A stretch of DNA of 64,000 nucleotides from Sphingobacterium bambusae (GCF_033955345.1 NZ_CP138332.1:2976001-3040000); one strand, 5' to 3'. Positions 52,957 to 61,037 are shown, counted from the stretch's first letter. Notes: generated by a model from the sequence alone, not told the origin. A program made the numbers and translations.

Positions 52957-54854
52957 TGTTTTTACGTTTTCGACAGACAGTGGGGGTATTAAATTTATTG
53001 GTTAAAGCTGGTGTTTTTTGTTTTTTTCTGACTGCTGTGCCGCTGCTGGGGATTACCCAACAACCATTCAAGTTTGCTCAGGTTACAGATACACATGTGG
53101 GCAGTTCTACGGGTGCGGAGGACTTGCGTTGTACAGTTCGGGATCTCAACAATCAAAAAGATATCGACTTCGTTCTGCTCTCGGGCGATGTTACCGAGTT
53201 CGGTTCCGATGAAGAGCTTCAGCTTGCCAAACAAATTTTGGACAGCCTGTATTTGCCACTTTACGTAATTCCGGGGAACCACGATAGCAATTGGTCGGAA
53301 AGTGGTGCTAATTCCTTTCGTAAGGTTTTTAATGGAGAGACATTTTTCTTCAGGCACAAGGGCTACATGTTTATGGGGACGGCCTCTGGGCCTAATATGC
53401 GCATGGGGCCTGGGCAGGTTCCACGGGAAAACCTTGTTTGGATGGATTCGGTTTTTGCCGCCCATTCGGATGTGGAAACTCCGCTCATCTATATCAATCA
53501 TTATCCGCAGGACTCTTCGCTCAACAATTGGTACGAAGCTATTGATCGCGTAAAGCAGCGTAATGTGCAGCTTATGCTTTGTGGGCATGGTCATGTTAAC
53601 AAACTTTACGACTGGGAGGGGATTCCAGGGGCTATGGGACGCTCGAACCTGCGTGCTAAAGATTCGATCGGTGGATACAATATCATCAGCATTGCCAATA
53701 ACAAGGCTGTTTATCAGGTTCGTCGACCCGCCGTAAAAACGGAAGATCCTTGGTTGCAGGTGGACTTGTTGGATCATCGGATTGGGCAACATGATGTTAG
53801 GTCTGGCAGACCAGATTATTCGGTCAATGAAAAATATAAAGCACAGGTGTCGGAGCTGTGGCGGTTTGAAGATGAAGCGGATTTGGGCGCAGGTTTCGCG
53901 GAGTACAAGCAGCTCCTGATTACCGGAAATACGGCGGGTTACGTATTTGCGCTGGATAACAAAAGCGGCAGAAAAATCTGGGCGTATAAAACCGGTGGAA
54001 AGATCTATGGAACACCTGCTGTCTGGAAAAGGATGGTGGTTGTGGGTTCGTCTGACGGCAATATCTACGGTTTAGACGCAGACAGTGGGAAAGAAAAATG
54101 GCGAATACGTACGCCAAAAGCGGTGTTGGGTAGTCCGGTCGTTAATCATGGTGTTGCATTTATTGGATCTTCAGACGGTGTTTTTCGCGCTATTGATGCG
54201 GTTTCCGGAAAGATCCGATGGACATTCAATGAAGTCGCTGGTTATGTCTCTGCGAGGCCGACCCTTTACAATGGATTGGTAATCTTTGGCTCTTGGGGCA
54301 ATGGTTTTTACGCCTTAAATCAGCAGACTGGAAAATTGGTCTGGAGCTGGAGCAATGGGCAGTCGAGCCGTATGTTATCTGCGGCGGCCTGCTATCCTGT
54401 GGTGCAGCATGATAAGCTCTACCTCGTGGCTCCAGATCGGTACATGACCTGCTTGAATGCTAAAACGGGCGCTGTTATTTGGCGTAACAAAATGGACGAT
54501 GTGCGTGTTCGGGAATCGATGGGGATCTCCAAAGATGGTCAATATGTCTATGTCAAAACGATGGACGGTAATTTGTTAGGCGTATCAACAGCGGCTGAGG
54601 AAATGCATATCGGATGGCATTCTACCTTGCAGTTGCCCTATGAACTTAATCCGACAGCGATAGAAACCGCAGGTTCGCAGGTTTTGGTGCCTAGCCATTC
54701 CGGCCTGCTTTCTGGCGTAGATGCGGTAAGTGGGCAGGTATTATGGCAGTATAAGCTGTCTAATTCAATGATTAATCCTATGTGCGTATCGAAAGGCGGG
54801 CATGTAATCGTTTCTTCGATGGATGGCAAAATCGTTAAGTTGAAAGTGAAGTAG
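52956..54854 (+). CDS. Secreted metallophosphatase fused to a PQQ-type beta-propeller
   Basis: A 632-residue two-domain exported protein with a GTG start that overlaps the previous stop (TAGTG). A signal peptide precedes the calcineurin-type domain: FAQVTDTHVGSS (Asp-His, about residue 43), SGDVTEF, VIPGNHDSNW (Asn-His-Asp, about 106), IYINHYPQD and LCGHGHVN (about 209). From about residue 300 a PQQ-like propeller follows, with repeats such as IWAYKTGGKIYGTPAVWK and KIRWTFNEVAGYVSARPTLY. All metal-ligand positions look intact. A phosphate- or lipid-pyrophosphate-releasing role in cell wall breakdown is possible but unproven. Confidence 0.82.
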   Translation: MFLRFRQTVGVLNLLVKAGVFCFFLTAVPLLGITQQPFKFAQVTDTHVGSSTGAEDLRCTVRDLNNQKDIDFVLLSGDVTEFGSDEELQLAKQILDSLYLPLYVIPGNHDSNWSESGANSFRKVFNGETFFFRHKGYMFMGTASGPNMRMGPGQVPRENLVWMDSVFAAHSDVETPLIYINHYPQDSSLNNWYEAIDRVKQRNVQLMLCGHGHVNKLYDWEGIPGAMGRSNLRAKDSIGGYNIISIANNKAVYQVRRPAVKTEDPWLQVDLLDHRIGQHDVRSGRPDYSVNEKYKAQVSELWRFEDEADLGAGFAEYKQLLITGNTAGYVFALDNKSGRKIWAYKTGGKIYGTPAVWKRMVVVGSSDGNIYGLDADSGKEKWRIRTPKAVLGSPVVNHGVAFIGSSDGVFRAIDAVSGKIRWTFNEVAGYVSARPTLYNGLVIFGSWGNGFYALNQQTGKLVWSWSNGQSSRMLSAAACYPVVQHDKLYLVAPDRYMTCLNAKTGAVIWRNKMDDVRVRESMGISKDGQYVYVKTMDGNLLGVSTAAEEMHIGWHSTLQLPYELNPTAIETAGSQVLVPSHSGLLSGVDAVSGQVLWQYKLSNSMINPMCVSKGGHVIVSSMDGKIVKLKVK

Positions 54855-54907
54855 GTTAGTGGGTGGTTTTGTATGCAAACATCAACCCCTGTTTTGCTGT
54901 GATTTTC

Positions 54908-54949
54908 AGTAAACTAGTCGTTATCGTAACAAATAGTTTACTTTTTTTT
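54908..54949 (+). terminator. Terminator closing the SusCD2-metallophosphatase operon
   Basis: AGTAAACTA / TAGTTTACT stem enclosing an inner GTTA-TCG-TAAC stem, followed by eight T. It marks the end of the operon. Confidence 0.85.
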
Positions 54950-55107
54950 AAGCGGAAATTATAAATACATATAAAATTATCTATGTTTGACGTTGATTAT
55001 CAGAAGGGATACAGCTGTGTAGGTCGTTGCTGATCATTCTTGCACGAAGGCTCGCTCTACGACGAGTCGATGGCAAAAAAAGAGGGTTAAGGAAAAATAA
55101 AAAATAG
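54950..55107. other. Intergenic stretch before murQ
   Basis: Part of a 320-base gap between the metallophosphatase and murQ. Apart from the terminator at its left end and the murQ promoter region at its right end I see no gene or repeat. Confidence 0.5.
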
Positions 55108-55117
55108 ATGCGTTTTT
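55108..55117 (-). promoter_or_regulatory. Shared 10-bp element, murQ copy (inverted)
   Basis: ATGCGTTTTT, the complement of AAAAACGCAT. It covers the -33 TTTG (55115-55118) of a promoter whose -7 box is CATATTTG (55142-55149), so a bound repressor would block it. Confidence 0.4.
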
Positions 55118-55174
55118 GTGCGTGTTTCATTTTGAAATTTGCATATTTGTAAGAAAGTAGAATTTGCTGTTAAT

Positions 55175-55990
55175 ATGATACGAGTTACGGAAAAGGAGTC
55201 GAATTATCAGGACTTGGATAAAATGTCTGTTCATGATCTCTTGACGAACATGAATAAGGAGGATCGTTCGGTTCCATTGGCTGTGGAGAAAGCTATTCCG
55301 CAGTTGGAGCGGTTGGTTAAAGTGACGGTTGAGAAAATGAGCCAAGGTGGTCGACTCTTCTATATTGGTGCCGGAACAAGCGGTCGTTTAGGAATATTGG
55401 ATGCCTCCGAGTGTCCTCCAACTTTTGGTGTGCCCTTCGATTGGGTAATTGGATTGATAGCCGGAGGCGATACAGCGATACGGAGAGCCGTAGAGTTTGC
55501 CGAAGATGATAAAGAACAAGCATGGAAGGACATGCTGGCCTACAACGTGAACAAAAACGATGTGGTTATTGGTATAGCTGCTTCTGGTACGACGCCTTAC
55601 GTTATTGGCGGGCTGACGCGTGCCAACGAAGAAGGCCTGATCACTGGCTGTATCGTTTGTAACACGGATTCGCCCATAGCGCAGGTGGCGCAGTATCCTG
55701 TAGAAGTGGTCGTGGGACCAGAGTTTGTTACAGGTTCCACGCGCATGAAATCGGGTACGGCCCAAAAGTTGGTTCTCAATATGTTGAGCACGTCGGTGAT
55801 GATACAGCTGGGGCGCGTCAAAGGAAATAAAATGGTGGACATGCAGCTTTCTAACGTGAAGCTGGTTGATCGTGGCGTACGCATGGTGATGGATGAAACC
55901 GGAGCCGATGAGGAAACGGCAACCATCTTGTTGGAACGCTACGGCAATGTTCGTAAAGCCATAGAGAATAGCAAAGCTTTTAAAGAGTAG
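55175..55990 (+). CDS. murQ: N-acetylmuramic acid 6-phosphate etherase
   Basis: MurQ removes the lactyl ether from MurNAc-6-phosphate to give GlcNAc-6-phosphate, the NagA substrate. The 271-residue SIS-fold protein has the phosphosugar-binding motif IGAGTSGRLGILDASECPPTFG (catalytic Glu, about residue 78), VIGLIAGGDTAIRRAVE, IGIAASGTTPYVIGG and TGSTRMKSGTAQKLVLNM. The start at 55175 is chosen over 12 extra upstream codons lacking family match. The transporter gene follows 60 bases later in the same direction. No kinase gene that would make its substrate is seen. Confidence 0.95.
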   Translation: MIRVTEKESNYQDLDKMSVHDLLTNMNKEDRSVPLAVEKAIPQLERLVKVTVEKMSQGGRLFYIGAGTSGRLGILDASECPPTFGVPFDWVIGLIAGGDTAIRRAVEFAEDDKEQAWKDMLAYNVNKNDVVIGIAASGTTPYVIGGLTRANEEGLITGCIVCNTDSPIAQVAQYPVEVVVGPEFVTGSTRMKSGTAQKLVLNMLSTSVMIQLGRVKGNKMVDMQLSNVKLVDRGVRMVMDETGADEETATILLERYGNVRKAIENSKAFKE

Positions 55991-56050
55991 TATGGTCTAA
56001 CTCGACCTGCTACTCCTCATACCATCTATATACCCACTTTTATACCGAAA

Positions 56051-57538
56051 ATGTCACCTTTTATACTATTAGCCTTCTTATTTGTCTATTTTGGGATGCT
56101 GCTTGCAGTGTCATATTTTACCTCACGCAATTCGTCGGATAACTCCACTTTTTTTGTTGCAAACCGTAACTCCAAGTGGTACATGGTTGCCTTCGGGATG
56201 ATTGGTACTGCACTTTCTGGTGTAACTTTTATCTCGGTTCCGGGTGCGGTGGGTACCTCCAACTTTAGCTATTTTCAATTTGTTCTGGGAAACGCATTGG
56301 GATTCTTGGTTATAGCCTACGTTTTGCTTCCACTGTATTATCGGATGAACCTCACGTCGATCTATACCTATTTGGAAGAGCGTCTTGGGCATAAGAGCTA
56401 TAAAACTGGGGCGATGATCTTTTTGGTGTCGCGCACGATCGGATCGGCCTTTCGGCTGTACTTGGTGGCCATCATTCTCCAGAAATTTATTTTTGATGCA
56501 TGGGCAGTTCCCTTTGGGGTTACTGTGGGCGGTTGCTTGGTGCTTATTTGGTTATACACGAATAAAGGCGGATTGAAGACGATCATTATTACCGATACCC
56601 TGCAAACGTTCTGTTTGCTGTTAGCGGTGCTTTTGTCAATCTATTTTATGGCGGACGGCCTTGGTATTTCCGTGTTGGACGCATTTGAGCGTGTCAAAGA
56701 AAGTTCGTATGCGCAGATTGTGGTGTGGGAAGATTTATTGGGCAATAAGAACCACTTCTGGAAACACGTCATTGGCGGCGCATTTGCCACTATTGCCATG
56801 ACCGGGCTAGATCAAGATCTGATGCAGAAGAACCTCAGCATGCGCACCATCGGCGAAGCTCAAAAGAATATGCTGACCTTTACAGCGATCTTTGTTGTGA
56901 TCAACCTTTTTTTCTTGGCTGTGGGAGCTCTGCTCTACATTTATGTTGCCGATAAAGGGATCGATATTTCCATGTTGCGCACGCCCGATTACCTTTATCC
57001 GGAAATTGCGTTGAATAATCTCTCGGTCGCTGCAGGTATCATCTTTATGATGGGTTTGACCGCGGCCACATTTGCGACAACAGATTCTGCATTAACCGCG
57101 CTAACCACCTCGTACTGTGTTGATTTTCTGAATTTCAACAAGAAGGAAAACCCGAATGACCCTGCATTGGTGCGTCAACGAAATATTGTGCATTTTGTGT
57201 TTAGCGTGGTGATGCTTTTGGTTATTCTTGTTTTTAGATTGATAAACGATGATTCGGTGGTTACGGCCATATTTACGGCTGCCAGCTATACCTATGGCCC
57301 GTTACTTGGTCTTTTTGCCTTCGGTATCTTGACTCGCTATACCGTGAACGATAAGCTGGTGCCTTACTTCTGCTTGTTATCCCCGGCGATTTGGTTTGTG
57401 CTGAATACGTATTATATCATACCGCATACAGCTTACCGTATCGGTTTTGAGCTGATCGTCTACAACGGATTAACGACATTCCTGTTGCTCTGGATTACCT
57501 CGCCCGGAAAGTTGGAGAAGGGAAGCCGTACATTTTAG
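56051..57538 (+). CDS. Sodium:solute symporter (SSS family), likely amino-sugar uptake
   Basis: A 495-residue inner-membrane transporter with about 13 hydrophobic segments. SSS signatures include FFVANRNSKWYMVAFGMIGT, GVTFISVPGA, NKGGLKTIIITDTLQT and GLDQDLMQKNLS, then ATFATTDSALTALTTS. The family carries sugars, amino acids and sialic acid with Na+. Placement directly after murQ suggests MurNAc or a related sugar as cargo, replacing a PTS permease; in Tannerella forsythia a MurNAc transporter, a kinase and MurQ are clustered in a comparable way. Cargo is an inference. Confidence 0.88.
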   Translation: MSPFILLAFLFVYFGMLLAVSYFTSRNSSDNSTFFVANRNSKWYMVAFGMIGTALSGVTFISVPGAVGTSNFSYFQFVLGNALGFLVIAYVLLPLYYRMNLTSIYTYLEERLGHKSYKTGAMIFLVSRTIGSAFRLYLVAIILQKFIFDAWAVPFGVTVGGCLVLIWLYTNKGGLKTIIITDTLQTFCLLLAVLLSIYFMADGLGISVLDAFERVKESSYAQIVVWEDLLGNKNHFWKHVIGGAFATIAMTGLDQDLMQKNLSMRTIGEAQKNMLTFTAIFVVINLFFLAVGALLYIYVADKGIDISMLRTPDYLYPEIALNNLSVAAGIIFMMGLTAATFATTDSALTALTTSYCVDFLNFNKKENPNDPALVRQRNIVHFVFSVVMLLVILVFRLINDDSVVTAIFTAASYTYGPLLGLFAFGILTRYTVNDKLVPYFCLLSPAIWFVLNTYYIIPHTAYRIGFELIVYNGLTTFLLLWITSPGKLEKGSRTF

Positions 57539-57578
57539 AATAATTTATTCGAATATTTCCGCAAATGCGCAAAAAATG

Positions 57579-57586
57579 TATCTTTG
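57579..57586 (+). promoter_or_regulatory. Candidate -7 box for tRNA-Val(GAC)
   Basis: TATCTTTG (exact TAnnTTTG) 25 bases before the tRNA. Confidence 0.5.
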
Positions 57587-57611
57587 TGCCACACGGAGAA
57601 ATTCGAAAAGA

Positions 57612-57686
57612 GGGAAATTAGCTCAGCTGGTTTAGAGCACTACCTCGACAAGGTAGGGGTCACTGGTTCGAACCCAGTATTTCCCA
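57612..57686 (+). tRNA. tRNA-Val (anticodon GAC)
   Basis: A 75-base cloverleaf: acceptor GGGAAAT/ATTTCCC, D arm GCTC...GAGC, anticodon stem CTACC/GGTAG with loop TCGACAA (anticodon GAC), T arm ACTGG-TTCGAAC-CCAGT. The discriminator is A; CCA is not encoded. Confidence 0.96.
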
Positions 57687-57690
57687 CAAG

Positions 57691-57721
57691 AGGTTCAATC
57701 GGTTACGATTGAACCTTTTTT
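57691..57721 (+). terminator. Terminator after tRNA-Val(GAC)
   Basis: An 11-bp perfect stem (AGGTTCAATCG / CGATTGAACCT) with a GTTA loop and a T-run, five bases after the tRNA. Confidence 0.9.
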
Positions 57722-57795
57722 GCGTTTGAATCGTAATCATCTCGGCGATGGTAGGGGTTAATCTTTGTTAAAGAGGTGGCGAGGATTTGATGAAG

Positions 57796-57827
57796 TTTGT
57801 GGGAGAGCAAAAAATAAACTAAGTTTG
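57796..57827 (+). promoter_or_regulatory. Candidate promoter of the purine nucleoside phosphorylase gene
   Basis: TTTG at 57796-57799 and TAAGTTTG at 57820-57827 with a 20-base spacer, 22 bases before the ATG; both boxes fit the Bacteroidota consensus. Confidence 0.55.
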
Positions 57828-57849
57828 AATAAACAGATCTTTTACACCC

Positions 57850-58665
57850 ATGTATCATTTAATCGTAGAGGCGGTTAGCGCCATCCGTCGTAAAGTAGGT
57901 GACTTTGCTCCCGAGTTTGGAATCATCCTGGGCACCGGCTTGGGTAAGCTGGTTAACGAAATCGAAGTCGAACATCAATTGATGTATGCCAATATTCCCA
58001 ATTTTCCCATCTCTACCGTTGAATTTCATACGGGCAAGCTTATCTTCGGCAAGCTCAACGGCAGGAACGTGGTGGCGATGCAGGGACGTTTGCACTACTA
58101 CGAAGGGTATAACATGCAAGAGATTACCTTTCCGGTACGTGTGATGAAGGCGCTCGGAATTCAAAAACTTTTCGTTTCCAATGCTTCAGGATCCTTAAAT
58201 CCAAGCATTCTGAAGGGAGATATCGGCATTATTGACGACCATATCAATCTATTGCCCGATAATCCTTTGCGCGGACCAAATGATGAAGATTTTGGACCCC
58301 GCTTCCCAGATATGAGTGAGCCTTATAGTAGGGGCATGATTCATCAGGCATTGGATATTGCCGATAGGCTGAAGATCAGAGCGCATAAGGTGGTGTATGT
58401 ATCTGCTCCAGGGCCTAATTTGGAAACACGGGCGGAATACCGTTACATGCGTATTATAGGTGGCGATATTGTGGGTATGAGCACCGTGCCGGAAGTGATT
58501 GTGGCGAATCATATGGGTTTGCCTGTCTTCGCTATTTCTGCCATAACAGATGAAGGTTTTCATGCTGACTTAAAGCCGGTATCGCTCCAAGAGATCGTGG
58601 ACGTGGCAGCTGCAGCGGAACCAAAAATGACAAAGATTCTAAAAGAATTGATCGCATTGCAATAA
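57850..58665 (+). CDS. punA: Purine nucleoside phosphorylase
   Basis: It splits purine nucleosides with phosphate to base plus (deoxy)ribose-1-phosphate in salvage. The 271-residue trimeric-type PNP has FGIILGTGLGKLVNEI (phosphate loop), MQGRLHYYEGYNMQEITFP, VSNASGSLNP, the DHINLLPDNPLRGPND loop and the signature VYVSAPGPNLETRAEYRY then GMSTVPEVIVANH (Met-Ser, purine pocket). Complete. The porin gene follows 51 bases later but has its own promoter-like box. Confidence 0.95.
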   Translation: MYHLIVEAVSAIRRKVGDFAPEFGIILGTGLGKLVNEIEVEHQLMYANIPNFPISTVEFHTGKLIFGKLNGRNVVAMQGRLHYYEGYNMQEITFPVRVMKALGIQKLFVSNASGSLNPSILKGDIGIIDDHINLLPDNPLRGPNDEDFGPRFPDMSEPYSRGMIHQALDIADRLKIRAHKVVYVSAPGPNLETRAEYRYMRIIGGDIVGMSTVPEVIVANHMGLPVFAISAITDEGFHADLKPVSLQEIVDVAAAAEPKMTKILKELIALQ

Positions 58666-58681
58666 ATGTGAATTTTAGCCT

Positions 58682-58689
58682 TATTTTTG
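58682..58689 (+). promoter_or_regulatory. Candidate -7 box for the putative porin
   Basis: TATTTTTG, TAnnTTTG-type, 27 bases before the ATG at 58717. Confidence 0.35.
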
Positions 58690-58716
58690 GCATAATTTTA
58701 AGAACAACAGGCATTG

Positions 58717-60717
58717 ATGAACAGGTATGTAAAGAAGCTTTTCCTTTTTTTTGTGTTGGCTTTAGCCGGAATTTCCCGGCTTTCGGCGCAGGTCGAGGAA
58801 GAATTCAGTAGCGCATTGGATTCCGCCCGGGCGAAGGAAGACAACAAGAAGGACTCGGTTGTTTTTACGGCGAGGTATGTGCGTTATACCACATTGGCGA
58901 TGATGAAGCAGTCCACACGTACCGTGCAGATCGATACCTCACATGTCAACTTTCAATATTACAACAAACAAAATCTGCCTTGGAATCCGTCGATTAACCT
59001 CGGTTCTTACGGATTGGCCACTAGGGATTTGCTTTTTAATCCAAATAAAAGTATAGGTTTTCAGGCTGGTTTTCATGCGATGGAGCGTTATCTACTCCAT
59101 TCGGATTCCATTCAGTACTTTAGGGCAAGGGCACGTTATTCTGAACTTTATACGGTCGGATTTTTCTTTGATGATCAGGTCTTTCGTGCCCGCTTGGCAC
59201 AAAACATCACGCCGCAATGGAACGTCGGGGCAGAATATCACGCGACGAATACAGATGGATATTACCTCAACCAAGATTACAATGATCGGAAAGCGGCTGT
59301 GTTCAGTTGGTACGAATCGAAAGATAAGCGCTATAATATGTTGTTGAACGCAACCTTTAATAACCTTAATGCTGCAGAAAATGGTTCGGTGGTGGATGAG
59401 GGGATTATCGGTGGTGACGTCTTTCAGGATCCGACCAGTACGTCTAATATGGGGTACCGCACACGGCTTATGGGGCAAAATGCTACGCGTCCCTATAACA
59501 AATGGCGCGACAATGGCATGTTTGTGCGGCAAGCTTATTTTCTCGGTCATTTGGATACGTTGAATGTCGGGACGCCAGAAATGGAGATACATCCTACCAA
59601 CGTGCTCGCACACAATTCGTCTATTAGGCAGCGCCAATTTATCTTCTTCAAGAACGAAGCCGATGTTAGTGCGGCATTTCCGATTAACGACGTGGATCTT
59701 GTGAATGACACTACAAGCATCACCACCATATCTAATGAGTTTACCTACAGCTTTTATTTGCGTGGTAAGGGAGTCTTCAAAAACGAAGCGAAGCTCGATC
59801 TAGCTTTTCAAAATGATCTCATTTGGTATAGGGATAGTTTGACGTCTGATTTCTACCAAAATAGCATGTTGAAAGGTAATTTGGGTTACAAGTTTAGTGA
59901 TCGCATCGATGTGCGTGCTGCGGTTAACCAGATCGTCGTTGGTCAGCAGGCCGGTGATTTTCTATATGAGGCCAATGCCGATGTCTTTCTAAGTGAAAAT
60001 GCCGGGGTCATTCATTTAGGAGCGTATTCGCAGAATAAGTCGCCCGAGATGGCTTTTAATCGTTTGAACTATACCTACCACCAGTGGAATAATAGTTTTA
60101 ATAAGACAAAAACGCAGAACCTGTCCTTTGCTTACGAGAATAAGAAGATTGGATTTTCCGGAAAGGCGGAATATTTTTTAATGGACAATTACCTCTATTT
60201 TAGAGAGGTGGACAACCCAGATAATGATGAGCTATTGCTTCGGCAGATTACGCCGGCGCAATCTGGAGCCCTCAACTTGCTCAAGGTAACTGTGGGGCAG
60301 AACTTTCGGGTAGGACGGTTCCATTTGGACAATCGCGTTGTGTATCAAAAGACAGATGCACCAGATATACTCGCCACGCCAGAGCTGTATACTTGGCATA
60401 GCTTCTATTATGCCAATATTTTGTACAAGGTGATGGATTTCCGTTTAGGGATGGATGTGCGCTTCAATACGCCATTCCGTTCGCCTTCCTATGCTATTAA
60501 TGCTGGGCAGTTTTATAATGATAATGTGGGAATCAACTATTCCACCTATCCTATTGGTGATGTTTGGTTCACCGGGAACATCGATCGGGTGAATTTGTTC
60601 CTGTCTTATAATTTCTTCAATCAGGCGTTTTATCCGAAAGGATACTACACCGTCAGAAGATACCCTATGAACGACGCTAATTTTAGGTTTGGCGTATCAT
60701 GGAAATTCTATGATTAG
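58717..60717 (+). CDS. Putative outer-membrane porin (Bacteroidota family)
   Basis: A 666-residue beta-barrel protein with signal peptide (ending RLSAQ). It matches the Bacteroidota putative-porin layout: SINLGSYGLATRDLLFNPNK, ARARYSELYTVGFFFDDQVF, FVRQAYFLGHLDTL and a C-terminal strand finishing FRFGVSWKFYD, with aromatic ends that favour barrel insertion. No TonB or plug region is visible, so it is not SusC-like. The ATG at 58717 is used rather than a TTG one codon earlier. Pore specificity unknown. Confidence 0.82.
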   Translation: MNRYVKKLFLFFVLALAGISRLSAQVEEEFSSALDSARAKEDNKKDSVVFTARYVRYTTLAMMKQSTRTVQIDTSHVNFQYYNKQNLPWNPSINLGSYGLATRDLLFNPNKSIGFQAGFHAMERYLLHSDSIQYFRARARYSELYTVGFFFDDQVFRARLAQNITPQWNVGAEYHATNTDGYYLNQDYNDRKAAVFSWYESKDKRYNMLLNATFNNLNAAENGSVVDEGIIGGDVFQDPTSTSNMGYRTRLMGQNATRPYNKWRDNGMFVRQAYFLGHLDTLNVGTPEMEIHPTNVLAHNSSIRQRQFIFFKNEADVSAAFPINDVDLVNDTTSITTISNEFTYSFYLRGKGVFKNEAKLDLAFQNDLIWYRDSLTSDFYQNSMLKGNLGYKFSDRIDVRAAVNQIVVGQQAGDFLYEANADVFLSENAGVIHLGAYSQNKSPEMAFNRLNYTYHQWNNSFNKTKTQNLSFAYENKKIGFSGKAEYFLMDNYLYFREVDNPDNDELLLRQITPAQSGALNLLKVTVGQNFRVGRFHLDNRVVYQKTDAPDILATPELYTWHSFYYANILYKVMDFRLGMDVRFNTPFRSPSYAINAGQFYNDNVGINYSTYPIGDVWFTGNIDRVNLFLSYNFFNQAFYPKGYYTVRRYPMNDANFRFGVSWKFYD

Positions 60718-60784
60718 CCGTTTAAATTATATGCCTGAGCATAAGCTGGTTGCTGTTTTGTTCGATAAAAAGTAAAAAAATAAT

Positions 60785-60814
60785 TTTGCAAATCAGATTT
60801 TACACCTATATTTG
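60785..60814 (+). promoter_or_regulatory. Promoter of the tRNA-Val(TAC) pair
   Basis: TTTG (60785-60788), 18 bases, then TATATTTG (60807-60814), followed 25 bases later by the first tRNA. Both boxes match the Bacteroidota consensus. Confidence 0.65.
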
Positions 60815-60838
60815 CACACGCAATAAGCAAAAAGGCAT

Positions 60839-60913
60839 GGAGAATTAGCTCAGCTGGTTCAGAGCATCTGCCTTACAAGCAGAGGGTCACTGGTTCGAAC
60901 CCAGTATTCTCCA
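60839..60913 (+). tRNA. tRNA-Val (anticodon TAC), copy 1
   Basis: A 75-base cloverleaf with acceptor GGAGAAT/ATTCTCC, anticodon stem TCTGC/GCAGA, loop CTTACAA (anticodon TAC) and T loop TTCGAAC. The discriminator A (60913) is followed by CCA at 60914-60916, so the 3' end is encoded. Confidence 0.96.
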
Positions 60914-60924
60914 CCAATTAAAAA

Positions 60925-60999
60925 GGAGGCTTAGCTCAGCTGGTTCAGAGCATCTGCCTTACAAGCAGAGGGTCACTGGTTCGAATCCAGTAGCCTCCA
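60925..60999 (+). tRNA. tRNA-Val (anticodon TAC), copy 2
   Basis: Same D arm, anticodon arm and almost the same T arm as copy 1, but the acceptor stem is GGAGGCT/AGCCTCC. The anticodon is TAC. CCA is not encoded (ACAG follows). It lies 11 bases after copy 1 and shares its promoter. Confidence 0.96.
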
Positions 61000-61006
61000 C
61001 AGATTA

Positions 61007-61037
61007 AAGTCGGAAGTTTTTACTTTCGACTTTTTTA
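61007..61037 (+). terminator. Terminator after the tRNA-Val pair
   Basis: An 11-bp stem (AAGTCGGAAGT / ACTTTCGACTT, one G-U pair) with a T loop and a six-T tail, eight bases after the second tRNA. Confidence 0.85.

Noticed and set aside
52995-53792. A 265-residue minus-strand frame inside the metallophosphatase gene
   Set aside because: No family motif; the plus-strand product has intact catalytic motifs across the same bases.
60839-60999. tRNA-Val pair as an attachment site for an integrative element
   Set aside because: No integrase, excisionase or direct-repeat remnant was seen on either side; the genes have a normal promoter and terminator.
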